A stretch of 64,000 nt of DNA, from the NCBI GenBank assembly GCA_021323655.1, contig JAJPKO010000018.1, positions 108,410-172,409 on the forward strand, written 5' to 3'. Within the stretch, counting starts at the first letter, position 1, and every line of letters begins with the position of its first letter. Below, one piece after another: positions 24,185-33,147 of this stretch. The notes beneath the pieces are model-generated. The model saw only the letters and a program-made list of their open reading frames with translations. It was not told where the DNA came from and made no database searches. The stretch comes from Acidobacteriaceae bacterium (GTDB taxonomy: Bacteria; Acidobacteriota; Terriglobia; Terriglobales; Acidobacteriaceae). Position numbers and translations under genes: made by a program.

Positions 24185-26611
24185 TTGCCTTTGCAATCGT
24201 TCGTGCAGGATTTCCGATACGCCATTCGCCAATTAAGAAAATCGCCTGGCTTTGGGTTGACCGTCATTACGACTCTCGCGCTCAGTGTCGGCATCACCGC
24301 CGCCATCTTCAGCGTGCTCTATGCCATGGTCATCCGCCCGCTGCCATATAGCCACCCGGACAGAATCGTCGCGCTGCACACCTACTCGCCCGAAGGCTAC
24401 ACCCAGCCCGCCTCCTGGCCGGAATATGAGGACTGGCGCCGCATGGGCAGCAGTTTTTCCGCGCTGGCCGCCTACAACGATTCCTCCAGCGTGAATTTTG
24501 AAGGGCCATCCGGACCCATCGCGTTCCACGCGGTGCAGACATCCGACAATTTCTTCAACGTTTTCGGGATCAATCCCATCCTCGGACGTACCTTTGTTTC
24601 CGGCGAAGACCAGGACGGCAAAAACGATATCGTCGTCCTCAGCTACGAAATCTGGCAGCAGACCTTTGGCGGGCAGAACAACGTCATCGGCCAGAAGGTA
24701 AAGCTCGATGGCCGCCCCTACACCATCATTGGCGTTATGCCAGCCGGTTTTCGCTTTCCCATTGGAAAGCTGAACGCCATTTACACGCCGCTGCACATGA
24801 GCAAACAGCAGCGGGAAAACCGTGGCAACCACTGGCTCCCGACCATCGCGCGCCTCAAGACAGGCGTCACGCTCAAACAGGCCGAGGCCGGGCTGAACAA
24901 CGTCTTTGCTGACCTCGGGCGCAGCTATCCGGACACCAAAGGCCGCCGTGTCAAGCTTCTGGACATGGGCACCTTCATTCTGGGCAAGACGGACAGTTCG
25001 CTCCATTTGCTCCTGTACGCTGTCCTTGCTCTACTGGCCATTGGCTGCGTCAACGTCGCTGGACTGCTGCTTGCCCGCGGCGTCAAGCGTGAGCGTGAAA
25101 TGGCCCTCCGCTCTGCCATCGGCGCAGACCGCCTGCGTATCATCCGCCAGATGCTCACCGAGTCGCTGCTCTTTGCCGTTTGTGGAGCATTCGGCGGGGT
25201 CCTTCTGGCCTATGGACTGCTCCGTTTCATCAGACTGCTGCTGGTTACAGCGCTTTCTCGCGGAGCTGAAATCCATATCAATCTGCCTGTCCTTCTGGCG
25301 GCGCTATTTGTATCTGTGATGGTTACAATGCTGGCCGCTTTGGCTCCGGCACTGCGTCTCTCCGGAACATCACCCAGCGTCGCTCTCAGAAGTGGAGGCA
25401 ACGCAGGCGTTTCGCGTGGTCAGCACCGGCTGCGCGCCGCCTTCGTCATTACGCAGGTGGCCCTCGCCCTTGCACTGCTCGTTGTCTCTGGCCTGCTGAT
25501 GCACATGCTCGGCAGCCTGAAGAGCACCGACCTCGGCTTCTCCCCGGACAACATCCTGACCGCAGAGATTGATCTCTCTCCGGGGCGTTATGATGGCCGC
25601 GATATAATGACCGGCTTCTACAATCCACTGTTCGACAAGGTACGCGCGATTCCCGGAGTGCAGGCCGTCGGCATGATCCAGGTGTTGCCCATCCAGAACT
25701 GGGGCTGGAACTCTGAGATCCATGTCGCCGGTACACCCGTTCCGCCGCCCAATGTAGAAACACTGGCTGAGATGCGCTTTGTCTCGCCCGGCTACTACGA
25801 CGTTTTTCAGGACAAGCTTGTGCGCGGAAGGCTGTTTGACCCGTCCATAGATACGCCTTCCTCAAAACAGGTCATGATCGTCAACGAGGCCTTCGTTAAA
25901 AAATTCATCCCCGCTGGTCAGGACCCAATCGGGATGCACCTTGACCAGGACGACAAACCCATCATCATCGGCGTGGTCAAAAACATCCGGCAGAACATTT
26001 ATGAGCCGCCACTCGCGCAGATGGACTACGTCTCTACCCAGACACCAAAGGAATGGATGATGCAGGTGCTGGGCCACATGACGCTCGTCGTCCGCACCAG
26101 TGTTCCGCCGGAGAGCATCATTCCCGCACTGCGTCATGCTTACCAGCAGGTAGACCCGACACTCCCGTTCCGCACGCCTGAAACCATGCGCACCATCATT
26201 GCCGACACGCTCATCTTTGAGCGGCTGGAAAACTGGCTCTTTGGCACCTTTGCCGCTCTCGCCGTGCTGCTGGCCGTGGTCGGCCTTTACGGACTCATCA
26301 GTCACGAAGTTGAGCTGAGCACCCGCGACATCGGCGTGCGTATGGCCCTCGGGGCATCGCGTGGACGCATCCTCGCCGGCATCTACCGGCGCGTAAGCTG
26401 GATGCTCGGCCTCGGTGTTTTCATCGGACTTGGCGTCACCTGGGCTGCGAAGAAGTACATCAGTTCGGTCGTGGCGCTGCACTTTGAAAAGGATGCGATG
26501 CGGGTGCTGGCGCTGTGTGCCGGGCTCATCGCAGCTGGCCTGCTGGCAGCGCTTTTCCCGGCGCGCCGTGCCTCTTCCATTGAACCGGTGGAGGCCCTGC
26601 GGGAAGAGTAA
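24185..26611 (+). CDS. Acidobacterial-type MacB-like orphan ABC permease (ADOP family)
   Basis: The 808-aa protein has the duplicated layout of large orphan permeases. An N-terminal membrane helix (SPGFGLTVITTLALSVGITA) leads to a periplasmic MacB core, then an FtsX domain of helices (residues about 270-400). A second core and a second FtsX domain follow at the C-terminus, ending EPVEALREE. FtsX-type motifs such as RSAIGADRLRIIRQMLTESL and MALGASRGRILAGIYRRV are present. No ATPase is adjacent, which is usual for the family; substrates are unknown, and efflux or lipoprotein handling is inferred. The start is TTG 24185, because ATG 24178 is out of frame. Confidence 0.85.
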   Translation: MPLQSFVQDFRYAIRQLRKSPGFGLTVITTLALSVGITAAIFSVLYAMVIRPLPYSHPDRIVALHTYSPEGYTQPASWPEYEDWRRMGSSFSALAAYNDSSSVNFEGPSGPIAFHAVQTSDNFFNVFGINPILGRTFVSGEDQDGKNDIVVLSYEIWQQTFGGQNNVIGQKVKLDGRPYTIIGVMPAGFRFPIGKLNAIYTPLHMSKQQRENRGNHWLPTIARLKTGVTLKQAEAGLNNVFADLGRSYPDTKGRRVKLLDMGTFILGKTDSSLHLLLYAVLALLAIGCVNVAGLLLARGVKREREMALRSAIGADRLRIIRQMLTESLLFAVCGAFGGVLLAYGLLRFIRLLLVTALSRGAEIHINLPVLLAALFVSVMVTMLAALAPALRLSGTSPSVALRSGGNAGVSRGQHRLRAAFVITQVALALALLVVSGLLMHMLGSLKSTDLGFSPDNILTAEIDLSPGRYDGRDIMTGFYNPLFDKVRAIPGVQAVGMIQVLPIQNWGWNSEIHVAGTPVPPPNVETLAEMRFVSPGYYDVFQDKLVRGRLFDPSIDTPSSKQVMIVNEAFVKKFIPAGQDPIGMHLDQDDKPIIIGVVKNIRQNIYEPPLAQMDYVSTQTPKEWMMQVLGHMTLVVRTSVPPESIIPALRHAYQQVDPTLPFRTPETMRTIIADTLIFERLENWLFGTFAALAVLLAVVGLYGLISHEVELSTRDIGVRMALGASRGRILAGIYRRVSWMLGLGVFIGLGVTWAAKKYISSVVALHFEKDAMRVLALCAGLIAAGLLAALFPARRASSIEPVEALREE

Positions 26612-26743
26612 AGCCGGAATCTGATAGACTGTAAAGGCGTTAGAACCGGACCGGGCAAAAGCAGCACCTCGCCCAGTTGCAAGATTCTGCCAGTAGTTGG
26701 CTCCGTTCGCTCCAGCGCAATCCCAATTAGGAAATAGCATCAC

Positions 26744-26944
26744 ATGGAACAAGGTACCGTAAAGTGGTTTAACGACGCGAAGGGTTTCGGCTTCATTTCG
26801 CGGCAGAACGGCGAAGATGTCTTCGTGCATTATTCCGCCATTGTCTCGAGTGGTTTCAAGAGCCTTCAGGAAGGCCAGGCCGTGCAATTCAACGTCGTGA
26901 AGGGGCCCAAGGGCTGGCAGGCAGCGGACGTTCAGCCGCTCTAA
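26744..26944 (+). CDS. Cold-shock domain protein
   Basis: The 66-aa single cold-shock domain carries RNP1 as KGFGFI (residues 13-18) and RNP2 as VFVHY (26-30), with [11 protein letters not shown] at the start. It binds single-stranded RNA and DNA as an RNA chaperone. An AGGAAATAG sequence lies upstream of the ATG. The leader of about 130 bases has no clear thermosensor structure that I can see. A strong terminator follows. Confidence 0.93.
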   Translation: MEQGTVKWFNDAKGFGFISRQNGEDVFVHYSAIVSSGFKSLQEGQAVQFNVVKGPKGWQAADVQPL

Positions 26945-26988
26945 GATGCAACTGATTCTTAAAATTGAAACACTGATTTCAATTCTGA

Positions 26989-27016
26989 GGCGGGCTGCGG
27001 CCCGCCTTCGGTTTTT
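26989..27016 (+). terminator. Rho-independent terminator of the cold-shock gene
   Basis: GGCGGGC (26989-26995) pairs with GCCCGCC (27000-27006) around a TGCG loop, followed by TTCGGTTTTT. It slightly overlaps the 3' end of the convergent GntR gene. Confidence 0.88.
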
Positions 27017-27797
27017 ATCGCGGCAGGGAAGCGCCCAGCAACTCGCGATTGACCCGCGTTAGACGGTTCACAACACGGTAACGGTCGCCACGATACACCG
27101 AACGGACGTGCTCCACAGGCTGGCCACTCTGGACATACGCAATCCGCGTGAACAGAAACGCCGGGTTGTTCTTCGCAATTTTCAGCAGTTGCGCCTCGTG
27201 CTTGCTCGCAAAACCTACCTCCACCACTTCATCAGCAACGGCAATGTGGATTCCATAGCTTCGCGCCAGTGCTTCATAAAGCGAAGTCGCAGGGTCGAAG
27301 CGATCGATCAGGTCCGGGCATAAGCGCCGCGGCAAGGAGCAGTATTCAATGCCGAGCGGCAGCGCATCGGCCAGCCGCAGCCTCGCCAGATGCAGGATTT
27401 CCTCATCCGGTTTCAGCCGAAGCGCATCGGCAACCTCCGGCGACGGGTGCCGTACCTCGAACTTTAACACCCTGGTGCCGGGAACCGACCCGCGGGCCTT
27501 CATGTCTTCAGTGAAGGAAAGCACCTGACGGAAGTTCTTGTCTATCTTGATGCCGGAGACAAAGGTCCCTTTCCCCTGCTCACTGTAAATCACGCCAAGC
27601 TCGCAAAGCGACTTGATGGCCTGCCGGACGGTCATCGGGCTTACACCCAGGGCCACCGCTATTTCCTGGGAAGAGGGCAGCGGATCACCCAGCTTGAACA
27701 CTCCCGCCTGGATCTGGCCAAGCAGACGCTGCTCAATCTGGTGGTATAGCGGAATGACACTTTCGCGGTCGAGTGGTGGTAGGGAGACCATGGTCAT
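27015..27797 (-). CDS. GntR/HutC-family transcriptional regulator
   Basis: The 260-aa protein has an N-terminal GntR winged helix (residues about 14-80: IPLYHQIEQRLLGQIQAGVF, LPSSQEIAVALGVSPMTVRQAIKSL) and a C-terminal UTRA ligand domain (about 100-245) with LARLRLADALPLGIEYCSLP and ARSYGIHIAVADEVVEV. HutC-type regulators sense small metabolites such as amino sugars or histidine derivatives; the ligand here is not evident. It is divergent from the lipoprotein region and convergent with the cold-shock gene, so no target is indicated by linkage. The roughly 300 bases upstream (27798-28096) show only an A/T-rich promoter-like patch (TATATAACATAAT). Confidence 0.85.
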   Translation of the reverse strand: MTMVSLPPLDRESVIPLYHQIEQRLLGQIQAGVFKLGDPLPSSQEIAVALGVSPMTVRQAIKSLCELGVIYSEQGKGTFVSGIKIDKNFRQVLSFTEDMKARGSVPGTRVLKFEVRHPSPEVADALRLKPDEEILHLARLRLADALPLGIEYCSLPRRLCPDLIDRFDPATSLYEALARSYGIHIAVADEVVEVGFASKHEAQLLKIAKNNPAFLFTRIAYVQSGQPVEHVRSVYRGDRYRVVNRLTRVNRELLGASLPR

Positions 27798-28096
27798 GCG
27801 TGCGTCTGGCTGACTTGACTATATAACATAATGACTAGCTCCCTTCGCAAGGTAAATCACGCTGCCGCATCCTCTGTTGCAACTGTTTTCGCCTGCCCGC
27901 GAAACTTTTCAGACTGCTCCGGTGTTACAGATGGCAGCGCCAGTTCCGGCGCAAAATCAGATCTTCAGCACTCTCTTGCTGGGCAGTGCAGGTTTCGCTT
28001 CTTCTCCGAGAGGGCACGTATTTTAACAAAAATGCGCGTTTGCGCAAGCGGGAGACCTTTGCCTGCAAGAGTCTGCGGAAAGAGAAGTGACCCACG

Positions 28097-28258
28097 ATGT
28101 TTTCGAAGAATTCCAGTAAGACGCTACTGCTCTCTCTCTTATCAGTCTCGCTTGCGGCCCTGCTGGCAAGCGGCTGCGGCACCACCCCCAACGCCTCGCC
28201 TTCTTCCAGTTCCGGCGGCAGTTCGGGTTCTTCCTCCAATACGGCCCTGCCTTTGTGA
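28097..28258 (+). pseudogene. Out-of-frame lipoprotein signal peptide belonging to the DUF4382 gene
   Basis: ATG 28097 opens a frame encoding a lipoprotein signal (residues about 10-27, lipobox LLASGC) and a Ser/Gly linker, and it ends at TGA 28256-28258. The DUF4382 domain continues in another frame from the same point. In that frame the codons just before GTG 28255 already read PAFVIGTDAP like the domain start. One missing base near 28245-28251 would explain this. Either it is a real frameshift, an assembly error, or the second frame is reached through the GTGA overlap. Confidence 0.6.
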
Positions 28259-29514
28259 TCGGAACAGATGCGCCCCGCGCCGGCGTGACCTCGTTTGCTG
28301 TGCAGGTGCAGGGCATCAATGCGATTGACGCCAACGGAAACAGCGTTCCATTGCTGAGCGGTTCTCCAACTGTAGATTTCGCCCGCTACAACGGCCTGCA
28401 AACCCTGCTTGATATGAACGATGTTCCGGCTGGTACTTACAACAGCATTGTGATTACCCTGGGCAGCGCCACACTCGGATATTTGCAGACGCAGCAGGGC
28501 GCAGCCCCCACCATCCAGACCATGCCCGCTGTGCTCACGCAGTCTACGATCACTGAGAACCTGAGCACGCCGCTCGTCGTAGCGCAGACTGGCCCAGTCG
28601 GCATTCGTCTGGATTTTGATCTGTACAAGTCCATTCAGGTTGACAGCAACGGGCAGATCACAGGCCAGGTCACGCCGACTCTCGACGTGAAGGCCATTGG
28701 GCCCAGCGATCCCGGTGCTTACATTGACGAGTTCGACGCCGGTGTCGTCAGCGTTAACGCGTCGGCCCAATCCTTCGTCATTCAAGGTCCGCATGGCCAT
28801 CAGTTCACCGTCCAGGTCAATGGCCAGACTGAATGGGACAACGGCGAGGGCCTGAATCAGCTCAGCAGCAACAGCATCGTGCAGATATCGGGTGTGCTCG
28901 ACCGTGCTGACTCTACGATTGATGCCGATGAAGTTGCCATTCTCTCTCAGGACGGTTTCTACGCTGCCGGACAGATCACTTACGTGCAGCCATCCTCTGG
29001 AACAGCCTCCAGCTTCGATCTGTATGTTCGCGGATTGCTGCCCGATTCTACCGGACTCTCGATCGGGCAGATCGCCCAGATCAACCTGACCGGCAATGAG
29101 AAATACTTTATCTACTGGATGCACAATCGGCTGACGCAGTTCCTCTTCAATTCCGGCTCTCTTGTTCCCGGACAGCATGTCTCCGTTGGCGGCCCGGCCA
29201 GCGGAGCCACAAATCCGCAGGCAGTCACAGTCAAGCGCGTCGTCTTGCGCCACTGGGGCTATGTGGGTACGCTCGTCCCCAACAGCATCAACGGTAATAC
29301 CTTCCAGATGAACGTCACCGGATTTGCCGGCTTGCTGGTGCCCGGCCCAGTAACGGTCTACGCCGGCGATGGAACACACTATCGTGGGGGCCTGAGTGGC
29401 CTGAACGATGTCACTTCCGTGACCAGACTCCGCGTAGTTGGCCTGCTCATCAAGGACCCATTCTCCGGGAACCTGGTGCTGCTCGCCCACTATGTAGATG
29501 ACGTGGACCAATAA
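28255..29514 (+). CDS. DUF4382-type surface protein, mature part
   Basis: The 419-aa frame begins GTG ATC GGA (VIGTDAPRAGVTSFAVQVQG), the typical DUF4382 opening, and contains beta-rich segments. After residue about 165 come two or three DUF5666-like OB repeats (VVSVNASAQSFVIQGPHGHQF and GFYAAGQITYVQPSSG). It has no signal peptide of its own; the signal sits in the overlapping upstream frame. If expressed only from the GTG it would stay in the cytoplasm. Homologues recalled from acidobacteria are single-frame lipoproteins. A 9-bp stem hairpin follows the stop. Confidence 0.65.
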   Translation: MIGTDAPRAGVTSFAVQVQGINAIDANGNSVPLLSGSPTVDFARYNGLQTLLDMNDVPAGTYNSIVITLGSATLGYLQTQQGAAPTIQTMPAVLTQSTITENLSTPLVVAQTGPVGIRLDFDLYKSIQVDSNGQITGQVTPTLDVKAIGPSDPGAYIDEFDAGVVSVNASAQSFVIQGPHGHQFTVQVNGQTEWDNGEGLNQLSSNSIVQISGVLDRADSTIDADEVAILSQDGFYAAGQITYVQPSSGTASSFDLYVRGLLPDSTGLSIGQIAQINLTGNEKYFIYWMHNRLTQFLFNSGSLVPGQHVSVGGPASGATNPQAVTVKRVVLRHWGYVGTLVPNSINGNTFQMNVTGFAGLLVPGPVTVYAGDGTHYRGGLSGLNDVTSVTRLRVVGLLIKDPFSGNLVLLAHYVDDVDQ

Positions 29515-29521
29515 ACCAAAC

Positions 29522-29555
29522 GCCGGACGCCCTGGCCCACGCTCGAGCGTCCGGC
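29522..29555 (+). terminator. GC-rich hairpin after the DUF4382 gene
   Basis: GCCGGACGC (29522-29530) pairs perfectly with GCGTCCGGC (29547-29555). There is no T run, so termination is plausible but not certain. The remaining bases up to 29792 hold no gene that I can recognise. Confidence 0.5.
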
Positions 29556-29792
29556 AGTACACTGCCAACCTCTCTCTGTGATAGCATCGTCAATCTCTGA
29601 AGACGCTCCGCATTTTTGAGCGCCTGCTGGCCTATGGACCACAAGGACGGCAGATTCGGTCATCAGACGCCTTTGACGACGCCGCAGCCAGGCCCCTGCC
29701 TCGTCCATTCCCGCGCTTCTCCTTGCCGTAAACCGCAGCGGCAGTCCGGCTTTTAACTCTCCGCATTTCCACCCATCCAAAAGGAGTCCGCC

Positions 29793-31913
29793 ATGAAGTC
29801 TTATCAGGGAAGTGAGATCCGCAACGTAGCTGTAGTGGGGCATGCGCACAGCGGCAAGACCTCGCTCGTCTCCGCTCTGCTGCATGCCGCAAAAATGACG
29901 CCTGCCCCGGAACCCGTGACCGCTTACGACGAAGAAGAGGTTGCCCGCGGCACAACCATGTTGAACGCCGTTGCCTTTGCCGAATGGAGCGGCGTCAAGA
30001 TCAACTTCATTGATACTCCCGGCTTTCATATGTTTGCCCATGAGGCCCGCTGCGCCATGCTGCCGGTGGAGTCCGCGCTCGTAGTGGTCCACGCAGCTAA
30101 CGGCCCTGAAGCCATCACCGACCGCGTCTGGAGCTATGCCGACGAGTTCAACCTTCCGCGTATCACCGTCATCAATCAGATGGACCATCCCCGCGCCGAA
30201 TGGCAAAGATCGCTTGAAACCATGCGGTCGCGCTATGGACGACATCTGGTTCCCGTACAGTTGCCCATCGTGGATTCCAGTGGCTTCCACGGCATCGTGG
30301 ACCTGGTGACCATGGAAGCATTCTTCTACACGCCCAACGGCGACGGTCACGGCAAAATTGCGGACATTCCCGCTGCCATGGCGGAAGAGGCGCAGAAGGC
30401 GCATGAAGCGCTCGTGGAACTGGTCGCCGAAGGCAAGGACGAGCTGATGGAGGAGTTCTTCGCCGAAGGGACCATCCCCGAACAGCACCTGATTACCGCG
30501 CTTCACGAGGCCATTCGTGAAGACCGCATCTTCCCTGTGCTTTTCGCAAGCGGCGGCACAAATGTCGCTACCGACCATCTTCTCGATTTCCTGAAGGTGT
30601 ACGCGCCTACTCCGGTCGAGCGGGAATCCGTGGCCGCGCGCGCCATGCTACAGGCCGTGGCCGCCCACGCCAATGGCGGAGGAACCAGCGAGGGCAATCC
30701 GGAAATCGTCATGCGGCGGGTAGATGACAACGAACCGCTGGCGCTCTATGTCTACAAGACCATGAGCGACCCCTTCGCCGGACGCATCTCATTTTTTAAA
30801 GTCTTTTCCGGTCATCTCAGAAATGATGCTGTCGTTGCGAATTATTCGCGCAAGGGCACCGAGAAGTTTTCCCATCTCTCCATCATGCAAGGACGCACCC
30901 TGGTCCCCATCGGCGAGCTGCATGCCGGTGACCTCGGCGCAGTTGCCAAGCTCAAAGAGACATTCACCGGCGACACACTCGGCGAAAAAGGACACGAGAT
31001 TTTCTTCGATCCCGTGAGTCTGCCCGAACCTGCAATGACCTACGCCATCGAGCCAAAATCGCGCGCCGATGAAGATAAGCTCGCGCCTGCCATGCACAAG
31101 CTGATGGAAGAAGACCTGCTGGCACGCTTTTATCGCGATCCGCAGACGAGCGAATTTCTGATTGCAGGCGCAGGGCAGCCGCACATCGAATCGCTCGTAT
31201 CCAAGCTGCGCAAGCGCTACCACACGGAAGTGACCTTGAAATCGCCCAAGGTCCCGTACCGTGAAACCATACGCGGCTGCGCCGAAGCCCAGGGTCGCCA
31301 TAAGAAACAGACCGGAGGACATGGGCAATTTGGCGACTGCAAAATCAAAATGGAGCCGCTGCCGCGTGGCGCAGGGTTCGAGTTTGTGAATGACATTTTC
31401 GGCGGGGCCATTCCGCGTCAGTTCATTCCCGCTGTTGAAAAAGGCATACAGGAAGCCGCAGCCCGCGGCTATCTGGCCGGCTATCCCGTCGTGGACTTCA
31501 AAGTCACGTTGTATGACGGAAGCTACCACGAAGTGGATTCCAATGAGCTGTCATTCAAGCTGGCCGGCCGTCTCGCCTTCCGCAAATGCATGGAGCAGGC
31601 AAAGCCCGTTCTGCTCGAGCCTGTCATGCACGTCGAGATTGAAGCCCCCGAATCCTATGCGGGAACCCTGATGGGCGACCTGAACCAGCGCCGTGGCCGC
31701 GTACAGGGTATGGAAAGCCGCGGCGCCACCACTCTCATTCGCGCTGAAGTGCCCATGGCCGAAATGCTGACCTACGGGCAGAGCCTCACTTCCATGACCC
31801 AGGGGCAAGGCACCTTCCATATGGAGATGGACCATTATGACGTCGTGCCCCAGCAGCTCGCTGACAAAATCATTGCCAATGCAAAAAAGCCGCAGGAGGA
31901 GGAAGAAGAATAG
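29793..31913 (+). CDS. EF-G-like translation factor GTPase (FusA2 type)
   Basis: The 706-aa protein has the five-domain plan of elongation factor G, with P-loop VVGHAHSGKTS (about residues 15-25), DTPGF and a C-terminal half including GGHGQFGDCKIKMEPL and the EF-G domain IV/V signature. It differs from canonical EF-G in the GTPase motifs: G3 is DTPGFHMF instead of DTPGHVDF, and G4 is NQMD instead of NKMD. No rpsL, rpsG or tuf is nearby. These traits mark a paralogue whose cellular role (ribosome recycling, resistance or other) is unsettled. The start ATG follows an AAGGAG sequence. Confidence 0.85.
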   Translation: MKSYQGSEIRNVAVVGHAHSGKTSLVSALLHAAKMTPAPEPVTAYDEEEVARGTTMLNAVAFAEWSGVKINFIDTPGFHMFAHEARCAMLPVESALVVVHAANGPEAITDRVWSYADEFNLPRITVINQMDHPRAEWQRSLETMRSRYGRHLVPVQLPIVDSSGFHGIVDLVTMEAFFYTPNGDGHGKIADIPAAMAEEAQKAHEALVELVAEGKDELMEEFFAEGTIPEQHLITALHEAIREDRIFPVLFASGGTNVATDHLLDFLKVYAPTPVERESVAARAMLQAVAAHANGGGTSEGNPEIVMRRVDDNEPLALYVYKTMSDPFAGRISFFKVFSGHLRNDAVVANYSRKGTEKFSHLSIMQGRTLVPIGELHAGDLGAVAKLKETFTGDTLGEKGHEIFFDPVSLPEPAMTYAIEPKSRADEDKLAPAMHKLMEEDLLARFYRDPQTSEFLIAGAGQPHIESLVSKLRKRYHTEVTLKSPKVPYRETIRGCAEAQGRHKKQTGGHGQFGDCKIKMEPLPRGAGFEFVNDIFGGAIPRQFIPAVEKGIQEAAARGYLAGYPVVDFKVTLYDGSYHEVDSNELSFKLAGRLAFRKCMEQAKPVLLEPVMHVEIEAPESYAGTLMGDLNQRRGRVQGMESRGATTLIRAEVPMAEMLTYGQSLTSMTQGQGTFHMEMDHYDVVPQQLADKIIANAKKPQEEEEE

Positions 31914-31928
31914 AACAATTCAACTTGT

Positions 31929-31956
31929 CCCATCCTTTGCGAAAGCAAAGGATGGG
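31929..31956. repeat. Perfect 12-bp hairpin with GAAA loop (intergenic repeat or terminator)
   Basis: CCCATCCTTTGC pairs with GCAAAGGATGGG across a GAAA tetraloop. It sits 15 bases after the EF-G-like stop and between convergent genes, so it may act as a terminator. The same sequence family appears in decayed form at 1878. Confidence 0.7.
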
Positions 31957-31978
31957 GCCTTCGCGGGATGTCGAGTTA

Positions 31979-32824
31979 TCAGCTTGCAGCACGCCAAAGC
32001 GTTTGCTGATTGTTTTGCGGACGCATCTCCACCGGCATCTGAATGCTGAATACCGTGCCATGCCGTTCGGCTCCGGTCTTTGAGCGCACGCGGAGCCTTC
32101 CTCCATACCGCTCCAGGATGGACATGGTCACCCACAGGCCCAGACCAGTTCCCTGGTGGCCTTTCGTCGTAAGAAACGGCCTGCCAAGCTTTTTCACCAT
32201 GGCAGGATCAATGCCGCATCCGTTGTCTGCAACAGTGATGCGAACGCCCTTCTGGTTTCCGAGATTGGAGGGTCTGATCCGTAGAAATAACGACCCCTCC
32301 TGCGGGCACGCCTCAATTGCATTAGCAATCAGGTTGGAAAATACCTGGCGCATCTCGCCGGGAAAAACCAAAATCGTTTGCGGGGACCTATACTTCCTGA
32401 CCAGGCGAATGCGTTTTTCCTTCAGCCTCCGCGCGTAAAGCACCAGCACTTCCTCCACCAGGTCTCTCACCAGAATGGACACCGGCGCAGAGGCTTCGCG
32501 ATAAAAGTTCAGCGTCTGTTTGCTGATCTGAATTACGCGTCCCAGCTCCTGCTCTGCAAGCTGCAGATACGACTTCGACTGCGATGGAAGCTCCGGGTCC
32601 TGCTCAATCAAATAGAGAAGGTTCGCAATGGCCTCAAGAGGATTGTTGATCTCGTGGGCGATGGAACCCGCGAGCCGGCCAATGGCGATGAGCTTCTGAT
32701 TTGCTTGCAACAACTCATCCACATTGGTAGTGGCATTCTGGTTCATACTGTCACTTCGCCGGGATCGGGTATGTTCCTCTTCTCTGGGTCTGCCGTGAAA
32801 CTTGCTGATACTCAGGACCTGCAT
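31979..32824 (-). CDS. Orphan soluble sensor histidine kinase
   Basis: From ATG 32824 the product is 281 aa, chosen because GGAGG lies six bases upstream. ATG 32746 is the alternative and would remove a basic leader. The dimerisation box is AGSIAHEINNPLEAIANL (His57), followed by an N box (FSNLIANAIEACPQEG), a G1 box (VADNGCGID) and a G2 box (GHQGTGLGLWVTM). There is no transmembrane segment and no recognisable sensor domain, and no response regulator is adjacent. It would need input from a partner or a short N-terminal region. It is divergent from a TolC-like gene. Confidence 0.82.
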   Translation of the reverse strand: MQVLSISKFHGRPREEEHTRSRRSDSMNQNATTNVDELLQANQKLIAIGRLAGSIAHEINNPLEAIANLLYLIEQDPELPSQSKSYLQLAEQELGRVIQISKQTLNFYREASAPVSILVRDLVEEVLVLYARRLKEKRIRLVRKYRSPQTILVFPGEMRQVFSNLIANAIEACPQEGSLFLRIRPSNLGNQKGVRITVADNGCGIDPAMVKKLGRPFLTTKGHQGTGLGLWVTMSILERYGGRLRVRSKTGAERHGTVFSIQMPVEMRPQNNQQTLWRAAS

Positions 32825-33147
32825 ATGTTTCCTCCGAAGCCATCCACAGAAATGGCGCATCCTGAGCCCTTGCTGCTTCCGGTGCAGGGCGCCGTCGCCT
32901 GAACTACAGATGGAATCCTGTGGCAAAACCGTTTACCGCCTGCCCGGAAGGGCCATATTTACTCCCTCTGGTTCGATGTGCGGACAAGAAGACTCTGTTG
33001 CCTTAAAGCCACACTAAAGGGTTACCCCAAAGTTACAGAACCTAAAGTCTGCCATATGCTTTTCACAAAGATTTTTGGCAACCTCAGCCATGCCGCGTAA
33101 TCTAAAAGAGAAGCCAAAAGATTGAATTCAGAGGATTTTGTATCGTA
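32825..33147. other. Divergent promoter region between kinase and TolC-like gene
   Basis: This 323-base stretch has no supported gene. I checked the plus strand for GG-N10-GC sigma-54 promoters and found none. A CATATGCT box near 33053 could be a -10 element for the TolC-like gene. Confidence 0.4.

Noticed and set aside
33074..33098. TTGGCAACCTCAGCCATGC before the TolC-like gene as a sigma-54 promoter
   Set aside because: GG to GC spacing is eight or thirteen bases, not ten.
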